The position numbers were made by a program, and so were the translations under genes. Below the pieces are notes generated by a model that had not been told where the DNA came from, searched no databases, and was given only the letters and a program-made list of their open reading frames with translations. Positions 1-9,184 of a DNA stretch of 64,000 bases are shown piece by piece. The DNA comes from Clostridia bacterium. Its GTDB lineage: Bacteria > Bacillota > Clostridia > Oscillospirales > CAG-272. The stretch covers positions 16,513-80,512 of the forward strand of contig JAFQVV010000006.1 of assembly GCA_017407835.1 (NCBI GenBank), in the 5' to 3' direction. The number at the start of each line of letters is the position of its first letter. Position 1 is the stretch's first letter.

Positions 1-962
1 ACAGCGGCAAGGAGAAGACGACACCATTCTCCTGCTGCTTCTGCTGCTTCTTCGTCACGAATAAGATCGGCAAACTGCTTGAGCCCGATTTGTGCGGGAT
101 CAAAGCGATCGGTCCCCAGCGAAAAGCCGAGCACACCCTCCGATGTGACAAAAACATCAATCGCAAAACCGCTCTGCAGCGAGAACAGCTCCGCCAAATG
201 CAGTTCTGCCGCATCGGGGAAACGGGTGAGAAGAACATCCAGAGATGCAAACCCGACAGGCAGGGGCAGGCTGCTTTTGGCGCTGATGATCAATGCTGCA
301 TCGGCGGCACGCCCGCTTGCCGAAAAGGTCAGATCAGCATCCCGCAATGTGCGGCAAAGAAAAAGAGCCAGACAATACGCCGCACTGCACCATCGCTCAC
401 TTTGTCCCCCCATCTCCAACGCCCCAAAATAATCGGGCAGCATCAAGCGGGTTGGATATGTGCAAAGCGGAGGCATGGATAATATGCTCTCCAACATAGC
501 GCGCGGCGTCGCAGAAACGGCGGGCAATGCCCGCTTGGCAGTACACGCACAAAGGTTCGCCATCACCGCAGGCAGACATCGCGCATCGCTCGACTCTTTT
601 ATACGAACCCCTGCCGTACTCGGCGCAAGATAAAGGTCGGGCAGTGCGCCGCTGCGCACTGCCCATACCGCATCGGCAACCGGCACATCGGGGCAGAAAA
701 CACCACGGAAAGCACTGCATCCGAACAGGTTCGGCACAACCAAAACCGTCCGCTTTCCTCCACGGCAGGCCACAGCATACAGCACAGCCTTTTCGCCATC
801 AGAAAAGCAAGGACGATCGCCCGCCGACAGCAGAAGCGGAAAATAATCACCCACATGAAGTGAGAGAGGGGCGGCGTGCACATAAAGCACCCGTCCCTCC
901 CCATCACAGATCGCAGACGGCAATGCTGTCAATTGATCTGCAGATACATATTTCGGCATCAT
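1..962 (-). CDS. Hypothetical protein, 3' end cut by window edge
   Basis: An uninterrupted frame runs from ATG-ATG at 962/959 to the window edge, giving about 320 residues without a stop. It begins MMPKYVSADQLTALPSAICD. It lies 11 nt downstream of the AbrB-type gene on the same strand, so the two are probably co-transcribed. I recognise no family. The N-terminal 110 residues alternate short hydrophobic strands and could be a sensor-like fold, but that is a guess. The continued openness, the frame's fit to the regulator upstream, and the lack of a coherent frame on the other strand support it as a gene. The ribosome-binding site is weak, which fits translational coupling. Confidence 0.6.
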   Translation of the reverse strand, partial: MMPKYVSADQLTALPSAICDGEGRVLYVHAAPLSLHVGDYFPLLLSAGDRPCFSDGEKAVLYAVACRGGKRTVLVVPNLFGCSAFRGVFCPDVPVADAVWAVRSGALPDLYLAPSTAGVRIKESSDARCLPAVMANLCACTAKRALPAVSATPRAMLESILSMPPLCTYPTRLMLPDYFGALEMGGQSERWCSAAYCLALFLCRTLRDADLTFSASGRAADAALIISAKSSLPLPVGFASLDVLLTRFPDAAELHLAELFSLQSGFAIDVFVTSEGVLGFSLGTDRFDPAQIGLKQFADLIRDEEAAEAAGEWCRLLLAA

Positions 963-973
963 GTTAATTTATC

Positions 974-1219
974 TTACAGTTCGTTCTTTAATTTTTCCAA
1001 GCAAGCCGAGCAAATGCGCTTACCTTTGAAGTGTACAACATTATCCACATTGTCACAGAAAATACAAGCGGGTGTGTACTTGGAAAGAATGATTCGCCCA
1101 TCATCGACAAAAATCTCAAGGGCATCTTTGTCACTGATGTTCATAATTTTGCGCAAGTCCGCAGGAAGTACAATGCGGCCAAGTTGATCAACTCGACGGA
1201 TAATACCTGTGGATTTCAT
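974..1219 (-). CDS. AbrB/SpoVT-type transition-state regulator with C-terminal zinc-ribbon-like tail
   Basis: DNA-binding regulator of 81 residues. Residues 1-45 form the swapped-hairpin AbrB domain (MKSTGIIRRVDQLGRIVLPA). The tail carries two CxxC-type pairs (CIFCDN and CSAC) about 20 residues apart, a likely metal-binding knuckle. In Bacillus and Clostridium, AbrB-type proteins repress stationary-phase and sporulation genes; the target here is unknown. The start is set by GGGGAGGT 8 nt upstream of the ATG at 1219. A longer frame to 1249 exists but has no ribosome-binding site. It heads a two-gene unit with the ORF at 1-962. Confidence 0.88.
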   Translation of the reverse strand: MKSTGIIRRVDQLGRIVLPADLRKIMNISDKDALEIFVDDGRIILSKYTPACIFCDNVDNVVHFKGKRICSACLEKLKNEL

Positions 1220-1272
1220 ACGGATAACCTCCCCAAAAAAATTTGTCAACAGGATAAACCACCTGTGTAATC

Positions 1273-1301
1273 AGTATACCATATTTCGCCTTTATTGTCA
1301 A
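1273..1301 (-). promoter_or_regulatory. Sigma-A-type promoter for the AbrB-type gene
   Basis: On the minus strand TTGACA (1301-1296) is separated by exactly 17 nt from TATACT (1278-1273), about 55 nt upstream of the start codon. Confidence 0.8.
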
Positions 1302-1490
1302 GCGTTTGCCAAAATAATCAGGGCATTTTTTACAATATTGTTATAATTCTTCCATTCAAGTCGAATCATGGAATTTTCATCCTCCGACCTTATTTGCTGT
1401 CAACTCATGCAAACCGTGAATAAGCACCCCCGGGGATGCCAATACTAACACAGGATGGAAAAATTCACCGAATTCAAGGAGAAAATGTTC

Positions 1491-1766
1491 ATGGTAAAAG
1501 GCTGTCAGCGAAGAATCATTCTGCTGCGCGGAACGGGAAGCGGAATGTTTGAAGAAGCATATTTCATCCTCAAGCCGGAAAAGGCACACCTTCCCGAGCA
1601 GATGATGATTGCCGAGGCCAACCGAATCGTCGAACAAAATCTGCTTCGTGGAGGCCGTCGCGAGAGAAGCACTCCGCAAAAGCCTTCCGGGAAATTGCTT
1701 GCTTTTTTACTCGGTTTAATGTCAGGAAGCGCTTGCCTTGGTCTGCTTTGGCTGTTTTTGGGGTAA
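1491..1766 (+). CDS. Small membrane-anchored hypothetical protein
   Basis: A 91-residue protein starting MVKGCQRRIILLRGTGSG. The C-terminal 25 residues are one hydrophobic segment (LLAFLLGLMSGSACLGLLWL), so it is probably tail-anchored with the basic, strand-rich part in the cytoplasm. The start at 1491 is chosen because AAGGAG lies 9 nt upstream; earlier ATGs at 1455 and 1485 are poorly placed relative to it. I do not recognise a characterised family. It sits alone between the divergent AbrB-type gene and RNase J. Confidence 0.65.
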   Translation: MVKGCQRRIILLRGTGSGMFEEAYFILKPEKAHLPEQMMIAEANRIVEQNLLRGGRRERSTPQKPSGKLLAFLLGLMSGSACLGLLWLFLG

Positions 1767-1795
1767 GCCTATTTTGCCTCAGGCGAATTCTCCCC

Positions 1796-1824
1796 TTGAC
1801 AAATTGCTCCCTATCGTGTATAAT
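1796..1824 (+). promoter_or_regulatory. Consensus promoter upstream of RNase J
   Basis: TTGACA (1796-1801), 17 nt spacer, TATAAT (1819-1824). Both hexamers are perfect consensus, implying strong constitutive transcription. Confidence 0.85.
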
Positions 1825-1830
1825 AATGGT

Positions 1831-2128
1831 AACTCTATTGACCGTATTCCCCGTTTAACCCAATTTTTACCTCAGGCTATGGCAGATGTGCGTGGTCTTC
1901 CATGGCATGAGGTTGCTTTCTGCGTGTCATTTTTCGCGCCGTTCCATCATCGGCGGCGAAAGTTCTCCGTCCGCTTTTCAAAGTGAAAAATCGGGCAGAG
2001 AACATCAAGCATTTCCCCGCAATCGACGGGGGCATCTTTTTGCGCGCAAATTTTATGACAACATACAACCACGCCTCACATACAGCAAAGAAAGGAACCC
2101 CGCCTTCTCTGCGGGAACAGGTATAACT
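1831..2128 (+). other. Long 5' leader of the RNase J mRNA
   Basis: About 295 nt lie between the promoter and the ATG at 2129. The frame of the gene is open back to 1886, but the upstream residues (rich in His, Arg and Cys) do not look like part of RNase J. No terminator or known riboswitch was recognised. A long leader may allow RNase J to act on its own message, which is inference. Confidence 0.45.
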
Positions 2129-3808
2129 ATGGCAAAAAAAGAAAAAGAGTTAGGCAAGCTTCGCATCATATCATTGGGCGGCCTCAACGAGGTCGGCAAA
2201 AATATAACGGTCATCGAGTATGGGAATGACATTATCATCGTCGACTGCGGTCTGGGTTTCCCCGATGAAGAAATGCTGGGCATTGATCTGGTCATCCCCG
2301 ATATCACATATCTGGAAAAAAATCAGGACCGCATCCGCGGCCTTCTGCTTACGCATGGGCATGAAGATCACATCGGCGCCATTCCGTATATTCTGCGCAC
2401 CATCAATCCTCCTATCTACGGGACAAAGCTGACGCTGGGCATTCTGCGCAACAAGCTCGCCGAGCATCGCCTGCCCGCACAGCCCAAACTCAATGTTGTC
2501 TCAGCGGGCGATGTGGTCAAGCTGGGCGCGCTGAGTGCCGAATTTATCCGAGTCAACCACTCCATCGCCGATGCCTGCTGTCTTGCCATCCGTACGCCGC
2601 TGGGTACGCTGGTGCACACAGGCGACTTTAAGCTTGACATTTCCCCCATCGACGGCGAGATGATGGACCTCACCCGCTTGGGCGAAATCGGTCGGGAAGG
2701 CGTACTTCTGCTGATGTGTGAATCGACCAACGCAGAACGGCACGGATTTACCCCGTCCGAGCGCAAAGTCGGTGAATCACTGGAGTATATCTTTACGCGA
2801 AACGCCGACAAGCGGCTGGTCATTGCAACATTTTCCTCCAATGTTCACCGTGTGCAGCAAATCATCGATGCATCCGCCAACCACGGACGAAAGGTTGCCA
2901 TCACCGGGCGCAGTATGCTCAATGTCGTCGGTGCCGCCGTGGAACTCGGCTATATGAAGGTTCCCTCGGGTGTGCTGATTGATATTGCCGACATCCGCCG
3001 CTATAAACCGGAGGAGCTGACCATTATCACCACGGGAAGCCAGGGAGAACCGATGTCCGCCCTCTACCGCATGGCATGGGGGGAGCACGACAAGGTGACT
3101 CTGGGACGTCAGGATCTGGTTGTCCTCAGCTCCAGTGCAATTCCGGGCAACGAAAAACTGGTGGGCCGCGTCATCAACGAGCTCTCCAAAAACGGTGTCA
3201 GCGTTCTGCACGACTCGGTGGTTGAAGTGCACGTTTCGGGCCATGCCTGCCAGGAAGAACTCAAGCTGATGCAGGCGCTGACCAAGCCCAAATATTTTAT
3301 GCCCATCCACGGTGAATTTCGCCATCTGGCAGCCAACCGTGAATTGGCGCTGTATATGGGCATTGAGGACCGCAACATCTTCATCTCCGACATCGGCCGT
3401 GTGCTGGAAATCGATCAGCACGGTGCGCGCTTCAACGGAACGGTTCCGTCAGGCAAAGTGCTCGTCGACGGCTACGGCGTCGGCGACGTGGGCAACATTG
3501 TTCTCCGCGATCGCCGTCATCTCTCGCAGGATGGGCTGATCGTCATTGTGGCAACCGTTGACATTGAGGAAGGCATGATCCTCTCGGGACCCGACATCAT
3601 CTCGCGCGGTTTTGTTTATGTGCGTGAATCGGAGGAACTGATGGAGCAGGCCCGCAAGCTTGCCCTTGATGCACTGACCGACTGCATGGATACCGGTGTT
3701 ATCGACCGCATGGAAATCAAGAGCAAGGTCAAGGACGACCTCTCCAAATTCCTCTACACCAAGACAAAACGCAAACCAATGATTCTGCCTGTCATCATGA
3801 ACGTTTGA
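2129..3808 (+). CDS. rnj: Ribonuclease J
   Basis: Metallo-beta-lactamase/beta-CASP ribonuclease with 5'-3' exonuclease and endonuclease activity, central to mRNA decay and rRNA maturation in Firmicutes. The product is 559 residues, the normal family length. The zinc site HGHEDH is at residues 76-81, and further metal ligands are plausible in HTGDFK. The beta-CASP domain follows, then the C-terminal domain (VDGYGVGDVGNIVLRDR). The start ATG at 2129 precedes MAKKEKELGKLRIISLGG, where family similarity begins; upstream in-frame sequence is leader. Monocistronic behind a strong promoter. Whether it corresponds to J1 or J2 cannot be decided here. Confidence 0.95.
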   Translation: MAKKEKELGKLRIISLGGLNEVGKNITVIEYGNDIIIVDCGLGFPDEEMLGIDLVIPDITYLEKNQDRIRGLLLTHGHEDHIGAIPYILRTINPPIYGTKLTLGILRNKLAEHRLPAQPKLNVVSAGDVVKLGALSAEFIRVNHSIADACCLAIRTPLGTLVHTGDFKLDISPIDGEMMDLTRLGEIGREGVLLLMCESTNAERHGFTPSERKVGESLEYIFTRNADKRLVIATFSSNVHRVQQIIDASANHGRKVAITGRSMLNVVGAAVELGYMKVPSGVLIDIADIRRYKPEELTIITTGSQGEPMSALYRMAWGEHDKVTLGRQDLVVLSSSAIPGNEKLVGRVINELSKNGVSVLHDSVVEVHVSGHACQEELKLMQALTKPKYFMPIHGEFRHLAANRELALYMGIEDRNIFISDIGRVLEIDQHGARFNGTVPSGKVLVDGYGVGDVGNIVLRDRRHLSQDGLIVIVATVDIEEGMILSGPDIISRGFVYVRESEELMEQARKLALDALTDCMDTGVIDRMEIKSKVKDDLSKFLYTKTKRKPMILPVIMNV

Positions 3809-3818
3809 TGCCAACCGC

Positions 3819-3839
3819 GATGCGGAGATTCTCCGCATC
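3819..3839 (+). terminator. Hairpin after RNase J
   Basis: A perfect 9-bp stem (GATGCGGAG / CTCCGCATC) with an ATT loop lies 11 nt after the stop. It is not followed by a strong T run, so it may be a weak terminator or a stabilising 3' hairpin. Confidence 0.5.
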
Positions 3840-3970
3840 GTGTACATAAATTTATGCAATATTCATGTATTGTTCACAATATCATCACGAAGTATCGGTA
3901 TAATGAAAAGACGTATTGGTTTTTTACAATATTCGATGTTTAAAAATTAAGAAAAGGCGGTATTCCTACC

Positions 3971-5446
3971 ATGGGTAACACCAAGAAAAAGACCTCCGGC
4001 AAAGATCTCGGTATGAAGATCTTTTTGATTGCAGTTATTGCTATTGTTGTGCTGGCACTCGGCACAAGTCTGATCAACAACTCCGGCTTGCTTCTGCACA
4101 CCTTCAACCCCGTCACGTCGGAGAATTTCACCATCAACGGCGCGATGATGAACTATTTCTATAAGACCACCTACTACAACTTTGTCAGCCAGATGGGCGA
4201 CTATCTTTCTTACTTTGGTCTTGACACCTCGATTCCGCTGAAAAATCAAGACTATCTTGACGGCACACAGACCTGGCATGACTATTTCCTCTCCTCCACA
4301 ACCGAGCAGGCCAAGGAGCTTCTCGTTCTCGCTGAAGCTGCAAAAGCTGCAGGCCTGGAATTGACCGAGGAAGATATCACGGCGATTGACGAAAGCATTG
4401 CATCCCTCGAAGAAACCGCTGTTGCTTACGGCTACACAACCGCCGCATCCTTTATTTCTGCTCAGTATGGTGCCGGTGTCAAGGTAAAAGATATCCGCTC
4501 CGCAATGGAACTCTCCACGCTGGCCGGCAAGTACTCTACCAAAATCTCCGATGAGATCACTATCACCGAGGATGAAATCAATACCTATTTTGAGGAAAAC
4601 CGCGAAACCTATACCATGGTTGACCTGCGCCAGTTCACCTTCGCTGCAAGTGAGGTAGAACTTGCCGAAGCAACCGATGAAGAGAAGGAAGCAATCGACG
4701 CTTCTCTCAAAGAAAAGGCCGATGCCCTCGCAGCATGCACATCGGTTGAGGAGTATGAGGCTTACCTCACCGAGTATATGAAGAGCACAACTGCCGACGG
4801 TGTTGAAATCACCGAGGAAAATATCGCCAGCAATCTTGCATCGACCGAGTATGCCGGCTATACCTCCCGCGATACCGATCAGGGCAAGTGGGCATTTGAA
4901 GAAGGCCGCAAGGTTGGCGACACCTTTATCGTGGCAGATGAAAGCACGCTCGCTTATACGGTTTATATAGTTGAGCGCACCGAATACCGCGACGAGACCG
5001 CAACCCGCAATATCCGCCACATCCTTTTCCTCTCTTCACAGCACACCGATGCCGCAGGTGCTCTGGTCGAGGCTGAAAAAATTCTTGCCGAGTATGAAGC
5101 AGGTGAGAAAACCGAAGACGCATTCGCCGCACTGGCAAACAAGTACTCCGAGGACACCGGCTCTAACACCAACGGCGGTTTGTATGAGAACGTATATGCC
5201 GGCGATATGGTTGAAGAATTCGACGCTTGGCTCTTTGACGATGCACGTCAGGTCGGCGATGTTGAAATTGTGGAAACAGCTGACTACGGTGCACATATCA
5301 TGTACTATGTCGGCGAAGGCGAACCCCAATGGAAGCTTTCCGTTGAGAGTGCACTGACCAGCGAAAAGTACACCGCTGCGTACGAAGCAGTTGCCGCAAC
5401 CATTGAGGTTGCACAGAATGACTTTGCTCTCAAGCTGGTTGGCTAA
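3971..5446 (+). CDS. Membrane-anchored parvulin-type peptidyl-prolyl isomerase (PrsA/SurA-like)
   Basis: Extracytoplasmic foldase of 491 residues. A basic N-terminus (MGNTKKKTSGK) is followed by a single transmembrane helix (about residues 17-38), with no lipobox, so it is tethered rather than a lipoprotein as PrsA is. A long SurA_N-like helical region follows. The rotamase domain is near residues 335-450 and shows the family features IRHILFLSS, FAALANKYSEDTGSNTNGG and GAHIMYYVGEG. In the family these proteins help fold secreted proteins outside the membrane. Ribosome-binding site AAGGCGG. It forms a single-gene unit ended by the hairpin at 5471. Confidence 0.88.
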   Translation: MGNTKKKTSGKDLGMKIFLIAVIAIVVLALGTSLINNSGLLLHTFNPVTSENFTINGAMMNYFYKTTYYNFVSQMGDYLSYFGLDTSIPLKNQDYLDGTQTWHDYFLSSTTEQAKELLVLAEAAKAAGLELTEEDITAIDESIASLEETAVAYGYTTAASFISAQYGAGVKVKDIRSAMELSTLAGKYSTKISDEITITEDEINTYFEENRETYTMVDLRQFTFAASEVELAEATDEEKEAIDASLKEKADALAACTSVEEYEAYLTEYMKSTTADGVEITEENIASNLASTEYAGYTSRDTDQGKWAFEEGRKVGDTFIVADESTLAYTVYIVERTEYRDETATRNIRHILFLSSQHTDAAGALVEAEKILAEYEAGEKTEDAFAALANKYSEDTGSNTNGGLYENVYAGDMVEEFDAWLFDDARQVGDVEIVETADYGAHIMYYVGEGEPQWKLSVESALTSEKYTAAYEAVAATIEVAQNDFALKLVG

Positions 5447-5470
5447 ATCAAACCTAAACCAAACATATAT

Positions 5471-5507
5471 AACGGGGATTGTCGCACGGTGTGCGGCAAT
5501 CCCCGTT
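5471..5507 (+). terminator. Terminator after the parvulin gene
   Basis: An 11-bp stem (AACGGGGATTG / CAATCCCCGTT) contains an inner CGCAC/GTGCG stem. The T run that follows is short. Confidence 0.75.
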
Positions 5508-5567
5508 CATGTTTCGGAAAACATGCAAATATTTTTCGCCCAATTCCCAAAAATTTCGCGATTTTAA

Positions 5568-5596
5568 TTGACAAATGACACACACTGTGCTATACT
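5568..5596 (+). promoter_or_regulatory. Promoter of the thiT riboswitch transcript
   Basis: TTGACA (5568-5573), 17 nt, TATACT (5591-5596), starting a transcript that enters the TPP element. Confidence 0.8.
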
Positions 5597-5627
5597 ATTG
5601 CCATCGCACAGGAATTGAATAAGCAAA

Positions 5628-5715
5628 CAGGGGTGCTGACGACGGTCGGCTGAGATGGGCTTTGCCCGAACCCTTTAACCTGATTCGGATAATACCGGCG
5701 TAGGGAGTTTTATGG
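5628..5715 (+). promoter_or_regulatory. TPP (THI-box) riboswitch
   Basis: Contains the diagnostic conserved blocks of the thiamin pyrophosphate aptamer: GGGGTGC near 5630, GGCTGAGATG near 5648, ACCTGATTCGGATAATACCG near 5679 and GCGTAGGGA near 5698. It is followed by ACGGG...CCCGTGCG in front of the thiT ribosome-binding site. When TPP binds, expression of the downstream transporter is expected to fall. Confidence 0.95.
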
Positions 5716-5788
5716 AGTTGGACGCGTCACTTCGATACAACCGCACGGGTATATTCCCGTGCGATAATTTTTTATCGGAGGTGTTTTT

Positions 5789-6439
5789 GTGAAAAAAACC
5801 AAAACACAGCGTCTCATTCTGACCGCGATGATGCTCGCGGTCGCCACAGTCATCGCCCTGCTCTGTCAGGCAATTCCCTTCATCAACGCGGCATTCGGCG
5901 GCGGCTTCACGGTGGCAAGTATGCTGCCCATCGTTATCATCGCCTATATGTTTGGCACCAAGTGGGGGCTTTTCTGCGGTCTGGTCTACGCCGTTCTGCA
6001 AATGCTGATGGGCTACAGCACCGTATCGGCCTTCTTCATGCCCTCCAGTGACAGCTACATGGTCTTCGGACACGCAATTCTCGTCATTCTCATCGACTAC
6101 ATCATCGCCTACACCCTGCTCGGCACGGGCGGTATTTTCCGCCATCGGCTGTCCAAAACGCCCGCGCTCTGTCTCGGCTGCGTAGTCGCACTCAGCCTGC
6201 GCTACCTGGCGCACGTCATTTCCGGTACCATCTTTTTCGGCACATGGGCAGAGTGGTTCTTCTCGGAGATGGGCAGCTTCGGCGAGTCGATTCTGGGCAC
6301 CTTCTCGGGCACATCGCTCTCGCTTGTCTACTCACTCTTCTACAACGGCATGTACATGATCCCCGAGATCATCGTAACCACCATCGTCGCGGCTGTCATC
6401 GCACATCTGCCGCAGATTGCCATTTGCGAAGTGGAATAA
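5789..6439 (+). CDS. thiT: Thiamine-specific ECF transporter S component
   Basis: Substrate-binding membrane subunit of an energy-coupling-factor importer for thiamine; 216 residues, about six predicted membrane helices. The ThiT pattern is visible in the GGGFTVASMLPIVIIAY and GTKWGLFCGLVYAVLQMLMG region, and the upstream TPP riboswitch independently supports thiamine as substrate. Start is GTG at 5789 with CGGAGGTG upstream. ThiT needs shared EcfA/A'/T subunits, and none is encoded in this window, so it presumably uses a distant energising module (group II ECF arrangement). Confidence 0.93.
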   Translation: MKKTKTQRLILTAMMLAVATVIALLCQAIPFINAAFGGGFTVASMLPIVIIAYMFGTKWGLFCGLVYAVLQMLMGYSTVSAFFMPSSDSYMVFGHAILVILIDYIIAYTLLGTGGIFRHRLSKTPALCLGCVVALSLRYLAHVISGTIFFGTWAEWFFSEMGSFGESILGTFSGTSLSLVYSLFYNGMYMIPEIIVTTIVAAVIAHLPQIAICEVE

Positions 6440-6452
6440 ACACATACCCGAA

Positions 6453-6488
6453 GGGGGTGCCTCGCCCATTTGCGCGGCACCCCCTTTT
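6453..6488 (+). terminator. Terminator after thiT
   Basis: GGGGGTGCC and GGCACCCCC enclose TCGCCCATTTGCGC, followed by TTTT. The loop sequence recurs in the terminators at 12016 and 31930. Confidence 0.88.
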
Positions 6489-6500
6489 CCTATCCACAAA

Positions 6501-7757
6501 TTATTCGGGAATAACAATTTTACCGTCATCGGTAATCGTATATCCATATGGTGACACCGTATAGCCGGTGACCTGATGCTCGCCGATGCTGTAAAATACA
6601 TACCCCGTCATCCCGGCTGCCGTTTCATCATCGCAGCAGTCTGTGGCGCAAATAAACATCACCGTTTCGCTGTCGGCAGTCCACACCACATCACGAATGG
6701 CACACACCGGCAAATCTGTGGGAAGCGACAAGAGTGAACCGCTCTCCCCGCCATCGGCGTAAAGCTGGCTCAACCCGAACTCCATCGGCGTCTGCGTCAG
6801 TGTAATCAGTTTCATTCGATCGGGCGACCAATACGCCGCCGTACGATTCGACCATTCACGGTTAGCCTTACAGGCTGCCGCAATAGACTCGATCACCTCG
6901 GCACGCCCCTGCCAACTGCACGCCTGCAGCAGCGGCGCCTCAACAAAATCAACCTCTTCATCATCTGCGGTCAAACGGTTGGAAAGTGCAATCACTTCTC
7001 CGTCGGTCCAAAATCCACCATACACCTGTTCGCTGATTCCCTCCCCACCGATACGGCTGTCATCGATGCGGCAAATGAGTTGGAGCGAAGACAACACGCG
7101 TTCCGCAATGATATCCACCAAATACAGCCCGTTTTCCTCCACGCGTGCCAGACGAATCTGTGCACGCATCCCAGCCGAAACCGCCGCAAAAAAATCATCG
7201 AGTGCAGCAATGCCCTCCTCGGTGAGCGCATCGGGGAAAATCACACCGTCCTCTGCGGCCTGCTCGGCAGTATAATCTTCAGGCAACTGCTCAAGGGCAG
7301 AAAATCCATAGGGAGAATCGGCAGAAACACGCGACTGCCCCATCGAAAATTCCGCCGCATAAACCGTATCGTTCAGCTCCTTCACAATGCGATATTCTCC
7401 ATCCGAAAAGGCATAATCGAGGATGCCGAGATGAACGGTAAATGAAGAGGTTCCTCCGGCGCCCAGACTATACAGGGGCTGAATCCAAGCGACATTTTCA
7501 ACAAAAGGAATTTTCACCCACACACCGTTTCGATAGGTCTCCATTTCCCATTCCGCACCATATTCAACCGATGCCGGAGAATTATTGCGAATGAATACGT
7601 TGATCTGCTCGATATCGCAACTGTAAACAGAAAACTGTGTTTCGATCGCAACATCACCTGACGTAACCGGGATATGTGTCGAAGGAACAAGCCCATCACA
7701 GGCATTCAATACAAGCAAAACCAGAATAAGCAAAAAAGGAAAGCATCTCCGCTTCAT
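6501..7757 (-). CDS. Hypothetical lipoprotein with Ig-like N-terminal domain
   Basis: A 418-residue predicted surface lipoprotein. The signal peptide MKRRCFPFLLILVLLVLNAC ends in a lipobox whose Cys would be lipidated. Residues about 30-150 look like an extracellular beta-sandwich (FSVYSCDIEQINVFIRNNS, and FSDGEYRIVKELND), a pattern seen in Firmicutes Ig-like domains. The remainder, including PDRMKLITLTQTPMEFG, is unassigned. Start at 7757 is fixed by GGAGGTGAT upstream; a longer frame exists without a ribosome-binding site. It is transcribed convergently with thiT. I know no specific function. Confidence 0.75.
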   Translation of the reverse strand: MKRRCFPFLLILVLLVLNACDGLVPSTHIPVTSGDVAIETQFSVYSCDIEQINVFIRNNSPASVEYGAEWEMETYRNGVWVKIPFVENVAWIQPLYSLGAGGTSSFTVHLGILDYAFSDGEYRIVKELNDTVYAAEFSMGQSRVSADSPYGFSALEQLPEDYTAEQAAEDGVIFPDALTEEGIAALDDFFAAVSAGMRAQIRLARVEENGLYLVDIIAERVLSSLQLICRIDDSRIGGEGISEQVYGGFWTDGEVIALSNRLTADDEEVDFVEAPLLQACSWQGRAEVIESIAAACKANREWSNRTAAYWSPDRMKLITLTQTPMEFGLSQLYADGGESGSLLSLPTDLPVCAIRDVVWTADSETVMFICATDCCDDETAAGMTGYVFYSIGEHQVTGYTVSPYGYTITDDGKIVIPE

Positions 7758-7841
7758 GCAATCACCTCCGAAAATTTTTCCATAAGTAAGACGTAAAACC
7801 ATATATTTTGTTCCCGAAGTCAGAAAAAACCACATCTTCTA

Positions 7842-7870
7842 TTGACAAAAATCGGTATTTTTGCTTTAAT
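7842..7870 (+). promoter_or_regulatory. Promoter of the MFS transporter gene
   Basis: TTGACA (7842-7847), 17 nt, TTTAAT (7865-7870), about 46 nt before the start codon. Confidence 0.7.
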
Positions 7871-7915
7871 ATTATTCGGAAATTTGGAAACATTCGCAAA
7901 TATGAGGTGAAAATT

Positions 7916-9142
7916 ATGAATCTTCCCGCGCTTCGTCAGCAGCGTATCCTGCGGCTGATGTGCAGTCTCATTTATTTTACAAAATACTTAACTCGCTCCA
8001 ATTACGCCGCCGTCATTCTGGCCATCTGCGAGGATCTTTCTCTCTCCCGTGCCGAGGCCGGTCTTGCTGTCACCGGGAGTTTTTTCACCTACGCCATCGG
8101 CCAGCTGGTCTGCGGCATCCTGGGCGACCGCATCTCCCCCAAGAACATGATCTGCATCGGTCTGATCGGCACCGCTGTCTGTAATATTGCGCTGCCCTTC
8201 TTCTCCTCGGCTCTGCTGATCGCCCTGATCTGGTGTATTAACGGCTTCTTCCAGGCGATGGTGTGGCCCCCGCTGGTGCGCATTCTGGCCGAAAACCTCA
8301 ATGAATCCGACTATATGGATGCCTGCTCCGAGGTCTATGCCGCATCTTCCATTGCGATAATCGTAACCTATCTCACCGTCCCGCTCTTTTTGCAAATCTC
8401 CGACTGGCGCATGGCCTTCTTCTTCCCCGCCGCACTGACCATCCTCTTCACGGTGCTGTGGATGATCGTTCTTCCCCGCCTTTCCCTGAATACCCCCACC
8501 AAGCGTTCGGCAGTCCCTACCCCTACCGCGTCCAAGGCACAGCCAATTTTCCCTCTGCTGATGCGTTCCGGGACATGGATGCTTCTGCTTCCCGTTCTCT
8601 TCCATGGCCTTCTGCGGGACGGCATCACCACATGGCTCCCCTCCTGTGTGGCTGACCTGGGCGGTCTGGACACCTCCTCCTCCATCCTCTCGGCGGTGGT
8701 CCTGCCCATCTTCAGCATTATCTGCGTCCGCCTCGCAGCTGTGCTCTTCCGCCGTATGCGGCACGAGACTACCGAGTGTGCCCTGCTGTTCGGCATCAGC
8801 ACAGCGGCGGCCCTGGTCATGTTCATCTGGCTGGATGCCAACGCCCTGCTGCTGGTGACCTGCATGGCCATCATCACCGGCGGAATGAATGGAATCAACC
8901 TCTTACTTATCTCCCGTCTTCCCGGCCATTTTGCCATCCACGGCTGTGTGGCGGGAATGTCCGGCCTGCTCAACTGTGTCACCTACGTAGGCTCAGCCCT
9001 TTCCACCTACGCCATCGCAGCCGTGTCGGAGAATTTCGGCTGGAGTCCTACCGTTATGATATGGGCTATCGCCGCCGCCGTCAGCGGTTTACTGTGCATG
9101 GCTGCCCATCGGACTTGGCTGAAGTTTAAGAAGGAAGGGTAA
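7916..9142 (+). CDS. Major facilitator superfamily transporter
   Basis: A 408-residue, roughly 12-helix permease. The loop between helices 2 and 3 carries GILGDRISPKN, close to the MFS motif A consensus (G-x3-D-R). Overall it resembles the organophosphate/anion symporter branch (GlpT/UhpC-like) in the early YFTKYLTRSNYAAVI region, but substrate cannot be assigned. Start ATG at 7916 with GAGGTGA 5-6 nt upstream; frame upstream to 7808 overlaps the promoter and is not coding. A single-gene unit ending at the hairpin at 9149. Confidence 0.88.
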   Translation: MNLPALRQQRILRLMCSLIYFTKYLTRSNYAAVILAICEDLSLSRAEAGLAVTGSFFTYAIGQLVCGILGDRISPKNMICIGLIGTAVCNIALPFFSSALLIALIWCINGFFQAMVWPPLVRILAENLNESDYMDACSEVYAASSIAIIVTYLTVPLFLQISDWRMAFFFPAALTILFTVLWMIVLPRLSLNTPTKRSAVPTPTASKAQPIFPLLMRSGTWMLLLPVLFHGLLRDGITTWLPSCVADLGGLDTSSSILSAVVLPIFSIICVRLAAVLFRRMRHETTECALLFGISTAAALVMFIWLDANALLLVTCMAIITGGMNGINLLLISRLPGHFAIHGCVAGMSGLLNCVTYVGSALSTYAIAAVSENFGWSPTVMIWAIAAAVSGLLCMAAHRTWLKFKKEG

Positions 9143-9148
9143 TTATGG

Positions 9149-9184
9149 GAAAGAGGTGCCTTTTGACAAAGGCACCTCTTTCGG
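9149..9184 (+). terminator. Terminator after the MFS gene
   Basis: A 13-bp stem AAGAGGTGCCTTT / AAAGGCACCTCTT begins 8 nt after the stop codon and is followed by TTC. Confidence 0.85.
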
